From Streptomyces sp. ASQP_92 (GTDB lineage Bacteria; Actinomycetota; Actinomycetes; Streptomycetales; Streptomycetaceae), in NCBI RefSeq assembly GCF_025399895.1, contig NZ_JAODUA010000011.1:62001-126000 (forward strand): a stretch of 64,000 nt of DNA, in the 5' to 3' direction. Made by a program: the position numbers and the translations under genes. Below, in pieces: positions 57,930 to 64,000 of this stretch; position 1 is the stretch's first letter, and each line of letters opens with the position of its first letter. The notes below the pieces were generated by a model that was not told the origin of the DNA, did no database searches, and worked only from the letters and a program-made list of their open reading frames with translations.

Positions 57930-59135
57930 TCACCAGGCGACCGGAAGGCTGAGCGGGTGGCGCCAGATGGAGTGGGTGTTCCACGGCACGTCGCCGGGTT
58001 CGCCCGCCGCCCGGATCCCGGGGAAACGGGTGAGCAGGGAGGTGAACGCCACCTCCAGTTCCATCTGGGCGAGCGGGGCGCCGAGGCAGTGGTGCGCGCC
58101 CCAGCCGAACGTCATGTGCGGGACGGATCCCCGGTCGAGGTCGACCTCGTGGGGCCGGTCGAACTTGCGGGAGTCCCGGTTGGCGGTGAGGTAGGAGACG
58201 TGGACGATGTCCCCGGCCCGGATGAGCACTCCGCTCAGCTCGACGTCCTCGGTGGCGACGCGGGGGATGCCGACGCCCTTGCGGAACGGGATGAAGCGGA
58301 GCAACTCGTCGAGGACGGCGGGGAAGCGGTCGGGGCGCGCACGCAGGCCATCGAGGATGTCCGGCCTGGTCAGCAGCGTGTACGCGATGTTCCCGAGCTC
58401 GTAGGTGGTGGTGTCCTGGCCGGTGATGAGCAGCACCATCGCCATGACGGCGAGCTCCTGGTCGTCCAGGAGTTCGTCGCCGTCGCGGGCGGTGGCGAGG
58501 GTGGAGATCAGGTCGTCGCCGGGGGAGCGGCGGCGGGCGGCGGTGAGCTCGGTGAAGTAGGCGCGCAGGTCGGCCTTGGCCCGTACGGCGGCCTCGCGGC
58601 CGGCGGCGCCGATGTTCATCATGGTCAGCGCGTGGGCGCGCAGCCAGTCCCGCTCGCCGTCCGGGATGGCAAGGACCTCGCAGATCGTCACCAGGGGCAG
58701 CGGTGCGGCGATGTGCTCGACGAAGTCGGCGGGGGAGCCGTGTGCGGCCATCGTGTCGAGCAGCTCGTCGACGACGCCCTGGGTGCGCTCGCGCATACGG
58801 GCCACATGCTTGGGGGCGAAGCTCTTGGCGACCAGACTGCGCAGCCGGCTGCTGGCGGGCGGGTCCATCAGGTTGATCGACTCGGCCTGCACGATGGGCT
58901 CGGGCGTCATCCTCGGAAAGTCACGGCCGATGACGGCGCTGCGGCTGAACCGCCGGTCGGTGGTCACCGTCCGCACGTCCTCGTACCGGGTGACCAGCCA
59001 GGCCTCGCCCTCCCCGTACGCCATCCGGATCCGCGCCACCGGCTCCTCGGCCAGCATCCGCTGGAGCTGGGGATCGAATTCGAGGGCGTCGGCGTAGTCG
59101 AAGGGGCAGCTCCACACGGTGTCTGTGGTCTCCAC
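57930..59135 (-). CDS. cytochrome P450 linked to rppA
   Basis: 401 residues. I-helix VLLITGQDTTTYELGNIAYT with the acid-alcohol pair, K-helix ExxR in LDELLRFIPF, and haem loop FGWGAHHCLGAPLAQMEL. Because it is the first gene of a P450-rppA transcript, it should oxidise tetrahydroxynaphthalene or flaviolin to biaryl or polymer products, as the P450mel/CYP158A enzymes do. However, its haem loop (GAHHCLG) differs from what I remember for CYP158A2, so it may be a different subfamily. No ferredoxin adjacent. Start ATG 59135. Confidence 0.9.
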   Translation of the reverse strand: METTDTVWSCPFDYADALEFDPQLQRMLAEEPVARIRMAYGEGEAWLVTRYEDVRTVTTDRRFSRSAVIGRDFPRMTPEPIVQAESINLMDPPASSRLRSLVAKSFAPKHVARMRERTQGVVDELLDTMAAHGSPADFVEHIAAPLPLVTICEVLAIPDGERDWLRAHALTMMNIGAAGREAAVRAKADLRAYFTELTAARRRSPGDDLISTLATARDGDELLDDQELAVMAMVLLITGQDTTTYELGNIAYTLLTRPDILDGLRARPDRFPAVLDELLRFIPFRKGVGIPRVATEDVELSGVLIRAGDIVHVSYLTANRDSRKFDRPHEVDLDRGSVPHMTFGWGAHHCLGAPLAQMELEVAFTSLLTRFPGIRAAGEPGDVPWNTHSIWRHPLSLPVAW

Positions 59136-59375
59136 GAGGCGTACTCCGGTGTGTCAGGGACGAGCTGAGCAGGGGACTAGCCCTGTATCCCCGGGAAGGA
59201 TCATGGGCATGTCCGCGGTGGCGTGAATTAACCGATTAGAGGGAGAGTGCGGGGGGCGTGGTGACGGTCCGTCCCCACGCCCTCAGCCGGAACGCCGGCC
59301 TGAGCGCCCCGGCCCCTGTGGGCGGCCCGCCCTCTGCCCCCGCAGGTCGGCTGGTCCCGGCGGGCGGCCCGGGCG

Positions 59376-59960
59376 GTTCCCCGCGCCCCTAACCCCTCTC
59401 GGTCGCGCGGACCGTGGTCGCCTTTCGCGCAGTTCCTCGCGCCCCTGAAACCCGCTTACGTGTGCAGACCGCGAGTGGCTTGGCGCGCAGTTCCCCGCGC
59501 CCCTGGTTGCTCGGTGCGGGCCAGCACAGGCCACCTCAGCCCGTCCGGCGTTTGAGGACGAGCGCCCTTAAGGCGCGAACGGGGTCTGGGGCGGAGCCCC
59601 AGGAACCCGGTTTTCGGCTGCGGACCGTGCCCGCTTGTCGCGCAGTTCCCCGCGCCCCTAACTACTCGGCGCTGGCCCGCATCGAGGCACCTCAGCCCGT
59701 CCGGCGTTTGAGGACGAGCGCCGTTCAGGCGCGAACGGGGTCTGGGGCGGAGCCCCAGGAAGGCCCGAACCATCCAACCCCGCTGTACGGGCGGGTGGGT
59801 GGGCGAGGTGCCTCGGGGTCTGGGGCGGAGCCCCAGGGGGGCCGGAACCAACCAACCCTGCGCCTACGGGCGGGTGGGTGGGCAAACCCCTGGGGTCTGG
59901 GGCGGAGCCCCAGGGGGCCGGGACCGAACAACCCCGCTGCACGGGCGGGTGGGTGGGCAA
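59376..59960. repeat. large R1/R2/R3 repeat cluster
   Basis: R1 cores are near 59378 (partial), 59431, 59491 and 59640. R2 elements are at about 59533-59602 and 59690-59758. Three R3 units follow (GGGCGGGTGGGTGGGC type near 59787, 59869 and 59943), the first two ending in R2 hairpins (59820-59836, 59897-59913). Together these fill the gap 59136-59976 upstream of the P450 and downstream of the IclR gene. The P450 promoter should lie in 59136-59280, the only repeat-free part. Confidence 0.86.
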
Positions 59961-59976
59961 AGGGCCCCCGGGGGCG

Positions 59977-61602
59977 TCACGACGTGGGGGTCTGGCAGAA
60001 GCGACTCACCACGTGCAGATCCCCCTCGATCCGAGAGGCCACCGCGCGCAGCACGGGCAGCACCTCCACCACACACCGCCCCACCGTGCGCCGCGTCGTG
60101 TGCATGGCCACGTTCACCGCCGCCACGGCCCGCCCCCCGACCCCCCGCACCGGCACCGCGATCGACCGCAGCCCCTCCTCCAGCTCCTCGTCGACCAGCG
60201 CGTATCCCTGCTCCGCGACCCGGTCCAGGAGGTCGGCGAGTACGGCCGGTGAGGTGATGGTGTGCGGGGTGAGCGCCGACAGCTCCGTACGGCCGAGCCG
60301 TTCCGCGCGCTCCTCGGGGGGCAGATCCGCGAGCAGCACCCGGCCCATGGAGGCGGCGTACGCGGGGAAGCGGGTGCCCAGGGTGATGTTGACGCTCATG
60401 ACGCGGGCGGTGGCGACCCGGGCCGTGTACTGGATGGCGTCGCCGTCGAGCACCGCGAGGGAGGCCGAGTCGTGCACGGTGCGCACCAGCGCGGCCAGGT
60501 GCGGCGCCGCGATCTCGGGCAGCGTCGTACGGGACAGCGGCGGGCAGCCGAGCGCCAGGACGCGCGGGGTCAGGCGGAAGGTGCGGCCCTCGGTGGCGAC
60601 CAGGCCCAGATGGTCGAGGGTGATCAGGGCGCGCCGGGCGGTGGCGCGGGGCAGACCGGTGGCCTCGGCGACCGCGCTGAGGGAGAGCTCGGCCCGCCCG
60701 GTACCGAACGCGGTCACCACGGTGAGGCCCCGGGCCAGCGACTCGACGAACTCCGCGCCGAGCTCCCGCTTCGAGACGGCGGCCGGGCTCGCGAGCGCGT
60801 GCGGGGCCGCGGGGGCGGGCACGCGGTCGTGGGCGAGCGCGTCCCCCATGGCCAGGGCGGCCGTGCGCAGCCGGGGCAGTACGGCCGCGCGCAGGGACTC
60901 GGCGCTGTGGCGGCTGGTGTGGCTGACCACGCTGATCGCGCAGAGAGGGACACCCGCCGGGTCGCACAGCGGCACGGCCACCGCGATGAGGCCGGGCTCG
61001 ATGAGCTGGTCGTCGAGGGCCCAGCCCGTGGCGCGGGCGCTCGCGGCCCGCTCCTCGAAGTGCTCGCCCGCACCGGGGGGTACGCCGGGAAAGCCGAGTC
61101 CCTCCGGGTCGGCGGCGCGCCGCTCGCGCCAGGACTCCCACTGTTCGGGCGTCCAGTGCGCGGCGAACAGGGGCCCGGCGGCGGTCCGTTCGGCCGGCAG
61201 GAGGTCGCCGATGCGGAAGGTGAGGGACATCGCGCGGCGCCGGGTGCTCTGGTGGACGAAGCGGATGCCGTCGCCGTCCGGGACCGCGAGTGACACCGAC
61301 TCGTCCAGTTCCGCGGCCAGTTGGACCGCGTACGGACCCAGCAGTTCGGGCAGCCGCAGGGCGCCGAGATAGGCGTTGGCAAGCTCCATCAGGCGCGGGG
61401 CGAGCGTGACGGTGGACCCGTCGAGGCGCAGATGTCCCATGCGGACGAGCGTGGACGCGACCCGGTCGACGGTGGAGCGGGCGAGCCCGGTCGCCCGCAC
61501 GAGCTCGCCGAGCGTGAGCCGCCCGTCCGCGTCACTGAGCGCGCGCAACACCGCCACCCCGCGCATCAGCGGACCGACGGCTTCGGCGGGAGCGGCGCGC
61601 AT
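59977..61602 (-). CDS. double-module IclR-family transcriptional regulator
   Basis: 541 residues made of two IclR modules in one chain. Module 1 (1-265): winged helix with LRALSDADGRLTLGELVRAT and GLARSTVDRVASTLVRMGHL, effector domain with AVPDGDGIRFVHQ. Module 2 (about 290-541): LSLSAVAEATGLPRATARRA, GLVATEGRTFRLTPRVLALG and a second effector domain with AVPVRGVGGRAVAAVNVAMH. Such tandem regulators are known in actinobacterial aromatic catabolism (PcaR-like). It is divergent from pcaI; a palindrome lies between, so it likely controls the pca operon. AGGAGG precedes ATG 61602. Confidence 0.93.
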   Translation of the reverse strand: MRAAPAEAVGPLMRGVAVLRALSDADGRLTLGELVRATGLARSTVDRVASTLVRMGHLRLDGSTVTLAPRLMELANAYLGALRLPELLGPYAVQLAAELDESVSLAVPDGDGIRFVHQSTRRRAMSLTFRIGDLLPAERTAAGPLFAAHWTPEQWESWRERRAADPEGLGFPGVPPGAGEHFEERAASARATGWALDDQLIEPGLIAVAVPLCDPAGVPLCAISVVSHTSRHSAESLRAAVLPRLRTAALAMGDALAHDRVPAPAAPHALASPAAVSKRELGAEFVESLARGLTVVTAFGTGRAELSLSAVAEATGLPRATARRALITLDHLGLVATEGRTFRLTPRVLALGCPPLSRTTLPEIAAPHLAALVRTVHDSASLAVLDGDAIQYTARVATARVMSVNITLGTRFPAYAASMGRVLLADLPPEERAERLGRTELSALTPHTITSPAVLADLLDRVAEQGYALVDEELEEGLRSIAVPVRGVGGRAVAAVNVAMHTTRRTVGRCVVEVLPVLRAVASRIEGDLHVVSRFCQTPTS

Positions 61603-61698
61603 GGGGCCTCCTGGGATGGGGAGTTGGGGTGGCGGGGGAACAGTGCGGGGGGTGTTGACGGGCGCACCCTTCGACCGCAGACTCGGGGCGGCCGCGGT

Positions 61699-61716
61699 GA
61701 TGAACCTTAGTTCATC
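61699..61716. promoter_or_regulatory. candidate IclR operator upstream of pcaI
   Basis: GATGAAC-CTTA-GTTCATC, a perfect 7-bp inverted repeat in the 180-base gap between the IclR gene and pcaI, 66 bases before the pcaI start. IclR regulators often bind palindromes of this size. A TTGACG hexamer at 61654 is a possible -35. Confidence 0.65.
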
Positions 61717-61782
61717 TGGCGAACAACGCCTCTCCACAAGGCCATCGAGCGGGCACGGATGGGAACGGGCGGGGAGACATCC

Positions 61783-62562
61783 ATGGACAAAGTCGTACGG
61801 GATCCGGCCGAAGCGGTGGCCGACATCCCCGACGGCGCCTCTCTCGCGGTGGGGGGCTTCGGGCTCAGCGGGGTGCCGAACGTGCTGATCGCCGCCCTGT
61901 ACGCCCAGGGCGCCACCGCGCTGAGCGTGGTCTCCAACAACTGCGGGGTGGACGACGCGGGCCTCGGCGTGCTGCTCGCGGCCGGCCGGATCGCCCGCGT
62001 CACCGGCTCGTACATCGGCACCAACAAGGAGTTCGCCCGCCAGTACCTGGGCGGCGAGCTGGAGGTGGAGCTGGTCCCGCAGGGCACCCTCGCCGAACGC
62101 CTGCGGGCCGGCGGCTGCGGCATCCCCGCGTTCTACACCCTGGCGGGCGTCGGCACCCAGGTCGCCGAGGGCGGACTGCCGCTGCGGTACGGGCCCGACG
62201 GCGAAGTGGCCATGGTCTCGCAGCCCAAGGAGGTGCGCGAGTTCGGCGGCCGCGCCCATGTCCTGGAACACGGCATCACCACGGACTTCGCGCTCGTACG
62301 GGCCTGGAAGGGCGACCGGCACGGCAATTTGGTCTTCAGACGCGCGGCCCGCAACTTCAACCCGCCGGCTGCGATGGCGGCGAGGACCACCCTTGCTGAG
62401 GTCGAACTCCTCGTGGAACCGGGCGAGTTGGATCCGGACGGCGTCCATGTACCGAGCGTATTCGTGCAGCGCGTCGTGCCGCTGACGCCAACCCAGGTGG
62501 CCGACAAGGGAATTGAGAAACGTACGGTGCGGCCCGTGGCGGGGGAGGCGGAGGACCGGTGA
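61783..62562 (+). CDS. pcaI: 3-oxoadipate CoA-transferase subunit A
   Basis: 259 residues. N-terminal IPDGASLAVGGFGLSGVPNV is the SCOT/PcaI CoA-binding signature (GGFGLxGxP). SNNCGVDDAGLGVLLAAGRI and GTNKEFARQYLGGELEVELV, and the late HGNLVFRRAARNFNP, complete the family. With subunit B it activates 3-oxoadipate using succinyl-CoA in the beta-ketoadipate pathway. ATG 61783 has GGGGAG upstream; the next gene overlaps by 4 bases (GTGA). Operon context with pcaH fixes the substrate over acetoacetate. Confidence 0.95.
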   Translation: MDKVVRDPAEAVADIPDGASLAVGGFGLSGVPNVLIAALYAQGATALSVVSNNCGVDDAGLGVLLAAGRIARVTGSYIGTNKEFARQYLGGELEVELVPQGTLAERLRAGGCGIPAFYTLAGVGTQVAEGGLPLRYGPDGEVAMVSQPKEVREFGGRAHVLEHGITTDFALVRAWKGDRHGNLVFRRAARNFNPPAAMAARTTLAEVELLVEPGELDPDGVHVPSVFVQRVVPLTPTQVADKGIEKRTVRPVAGEAEDR

Positions 62563-63332
62563 GCGGGTGGACACGGCAGGAGATGGCGGCCCGCGCGGCG
62601 GCCGAACTCGCCGACGGGAGCTGCGTCAACCTCGGCATCGGCCTGCCGACCCTGGTCCCGGGCCATCTACCGCCGGGCGTGGATGTGGTGCTCCACTCGG
62701 AGAACGGCATTCTCGGCGTCGGGCCGTACCCCCTGGAGGCGGACGTGGACCCGGACCTCGTCAACGCGGGCAAGGAGACGGTGACCGTGCTGCCCGGCGC
62801 CGCGTTCTTCGACTCCGCGCTGTCGTTCGGGATGATCCGTGGCGGCCATGTCGACACCGCGATCCTCGGCGCGATGCAGGTGTCGGCGGCCGGCGACCTC
62901 GCCAACTGGGCTGTTCCGGGGCGCCTGGTGAGGGGGATGGGCGGCGCGATGGACCTGGTGCACGGGGTGCGCCGCGTGATCGTCCTGACCGAGCACACCG
63001 CGAAGGACGGCACCCCCAAACTCGTGGACCACTGCACCCTGCCGCTCACCGGCCGCGCCTGCGTACACCGGGTCATCACCGACCTGGCCGTCCTCGACAT
63101 CCACCCCGACGACGGTTTCGTCCTCGTCGAGACGGCGCCGGGTGTCGAGGTGGCGGAGGTACGGGCGAGGACCGGGGCGGAGGTTCGGGTGGGAGGGGAG
63201 CGGGGCGGTGACGCCCGGTCCGGGGGCGCCAGGGCAGGGGGCGCCAGGGCCGGGGGCGCGGAGACCGAAGCGCCCGACCGTACGGCAGGCAGCGCGGCAG
63301 GCGAGCGACAGGGAGAGGTGGCAGGGCGATGA
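62559..63332 (+). CDS. pcaJ: 3-oxoadipate CoA-transferase subunit B
   Basis: 257 residues from GTG. It holds the CoA-transferase active-site glutamate in VVLHSENGILGVGP (Glu48), plus CVNLGIGLPTLVP, RGGHVDTAILGAMQVSAAGD and GGAMDLVHGVRRVIVLTEHT. It forms the active enzyme with PcaI. The normal domain ends near residue 215; the last about 40 residues are a Gly/Ala/Arg low-complexity extension (GGARAGGARAGG) not usual for the family, encoded by short repeats. It overlaps the pcaH start by 4 bases. Confidence 0.95.
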   Translation: MSGWTRQEMAARAAAELADGSCVNLGIGLPTLVPGHLPPGVDVVLHSENGILGVGPYPLEADVDPDLVNAGKETVTVLPGAAFFDSALSFGMIRGGHVDTAILGAMQVSAAGDLANWAVPGRLVRGMGGAMDLVHGVRRVIVLTEHTAKDGTPKLVDHCTLPLTGRACVHRVITDLAVLDIHPDDGFVLVETAPGVEVAEVRARTGAEVRVGGERGGDARSGGARAGGARAGGAETEAPDRTAGSAAGERQGEVAGR

Positions 63333-64000
63333 CGCTCACGCAGGACCAGGCCGGGTCGGAGGCGCTCACGCAGGACCAGACCGAGTCGGAGGCGCTCACG
63401 CAGGGCCAGACCGAGTCGGCGACACAGGAGCCGCCGGGGCACGGCCTGGCCTACCGCAGCGGCGCCCTGCGCGTGCCGACGCGCGCCCCGATAACCGTGC
63501 GGGTGCCGCCACCCGCGCCCGCGGGGACGCGTGCACCCCTGGTCGCGGGGACGCGTGCACCCCTGGCCGAGGGGCCGCATGCACCCCTGGCCACAGGGAC
63601 GCATGCACCCGTGCCCGTGGAAACACGTACACCCGTGCCCGTGGAAGCGCGTACACCCGTGCCCGTGGAAACACGTACACCCTTGGCCGTTGCGGCGCCG
63701 TACGGTGATCCGGAGGCGGTCGAACGGTACGGCCCGGTGTTCGGCGTCACCGAGGTGACCGCCCTCGACGCGGACCTCACCCGCCAGCACCCGGGAGAGC
63801 CGCACGGCGAGCGGATCACGGTGTCGGGCCGGGTGGTCGACCGCTCGGGCCGCCCGGTCGTGGGCCAGCTCGTGGAGATCTGGCAGGCGAACGCGTCCGG
63901 CCGCTACGCCCACCGGCGCGACCAGCACCCGGCCCCGCTGGACCCGTCCTTCACCGGAACGGGGCGCTGTCTGACGGACGCCGAAGGCCGGTACGCCTTC
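63329..64000 (+). CDS. pcaH: protocatechuate 3,4-dioxygenase beta subunit, 3' truncated by window edge
   Basis: 224 codons are visible. The core begins about residue 122 (APYGDPEAVERYGPVFG), then ALDADLTRQHPGEPHGERIT, SGRVVDRSGRPVVGQLVEIW, QANASGRYAHRRDQHPAPLD with the Tyr of the iron site, and TGTGRCLTDAEGRYAF. It should cleave protocatechuate to 3-carboxymuconate with non-haem iron. The N-terminal 121 residues are abnormal: LTQDQ...SEA decapeptides three times, and a GTRAPLxx octapeptide seven times, inserted between the usual YRSxxLR and core. ATG 63329 overlaps the pcaJ stop. Confidence 0.93.
   Translation, partial: MTLTQDQAGSEALTQDQTESEALTQGQTESATQEPPGHGLAYRSGALRVPTRAPITVRVPPPAPAGTRAPLVAGTRAPLAEGPHAPLATGTHAPVPVETRTPVPVEARTPVPVETRTPLAVAAPYGDPEAVERYGPVFGVTEVTALDADLTRQHPGEPHGERITVSGRVVDRSGRPVVGQLVEIWQANASGRYAHRRDQHPAPLDPSFTGTGRCLTDAEGRYAF
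63335..63424 (+). repeat. 30-bp in-frame tandem repeat in pcaH, three copies
   Basis: Residues 3-12, 13-22 and 23-32: LTQDQAGSEA, LTQDQTESEA, LTQGQTESAT. Nucleotide copies are nearly identical (CTCACGCAGGACCAGxCC), suggesting recent expansion. Confidence 0.92.
63524..63691 (+). repeat. 24-bp in-frame tandem repeat in pcaH, seven copies
   Basis: Octapeptide units at residues 66-121: GTRAPLVA, GTRAPLAE, GPHAPLAT, GTHAPVPV, ETRTPVPV, EARTPVPV, ETRTPLAV. The series shows stepwise change, so the array has diverged from one end to the other. Confidence 0.93.

Noticed and set aside
1..64000. Insertion sequence, prophage or integrative element
   Set aside because: No transposase, integrase, phage structural or conjugation gene was found, and no att-type duplication at a tRNA; the repeats are all short and intergenic or in-frame.

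Overview
The window is a GC-rich actinobacterial chromosome segment, almost certainly Streptomyces. Codons have a very strong third-position G/C bias, GTG and TTG starts are common, and many genes overlap by four bases (ATGA/GTGA). It carries typical Streptomyces families: an Scr1-type XRE/DUF397 pair, RppA, an LCP protein, an LAxTG surface protein and DUF2617/3151/3152/5063 proteins. The order pyrE, fba, kynurenine operon, purA, ybaB-recR, ask-asd, sigma factor matches what I remember of the S. coelicolor core chromosome on one side of oriC. A perfect parS site at 6635-6650 fits an origin-proximal position.

Layout. 1-9.1 kb: a truncated aminotransferase, a Cys/Gly/His-rich small membrane protein, DUF2617, a membrane spermidine-synthase-like protein, a CoxG-like protein, a mutarotase, pyrE, parS, fba and a PatB-type lyase. 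9.1-16.4 kb: an MFS exporter, DUF3151, a DUF3152 putative metalloprotease, then tryptophan 2,3-dioxygenase, kynureninase and a probable kynurenine formamidase, which together convert tryptophan to anthranilate and alanine. 16.4-22 kb: a TetR regulator divergent from an FBP-domain protein across a perfect palindrome, a NarL-type two-component system, and a P450. 22-29.6 kb: a kinase-like protein divergent from purA, a LysR/MFS divergent pair, the XRE/DUF397 locus, an orphan ORF, and a cupin/VOC pair. 29.8-43.6 kb: an LAHTG surface protein, a serine hydrolase, DUF1059, a Ser/Thr kinase, a class III aminotransferase with GntR and a large glycosyltransferase-membrane fusion, a SLATT protein, ybaB, recR and DUF5063. 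43.8-56.8 kb: ask (with an internal start for a beta subunit), an ASADH-like protein lacking the catalytic cysteine, a sigma factor with a membrane partner, SURF1, an S9 peptidase, a threonine-dehydratase-like enzyme, TatA, LCP, alkaline phosphatase and a lipoprotein. 56.8-64 kb: rppA with a P450 (pigment or melanin type), a double-module IclR regulator, and the start of a pca operon (pcaI, pcaJ, pcaH; the last runs off the edge).

Intergenic gaps are loaded with a recurrent repeat system. R1 is built on GCGCGGGGAACTGCGCG in about 56-60 bp units. R2 is a compound element of about 70 bp ending in the hairpin CTGGGGCGGAGCCCCAG. R3 is a GGGCGGGTGGGTGGGC unit. No insertion sequence, prophage, CRISPR array, rRNA or tRNA gene was found.

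The observations most worth following up are: the ask-linked ASADH homologue with Ala in place of the catalytic Cys; the DUF397 protein whose conserved segment is triplicated; the PcaH N-terminal minisatellites; the tryptophan dioxygenase with Thr at the distal-His position; parS fused to a terminator-like palindrome; and the R1/R2/R3 repeat system.
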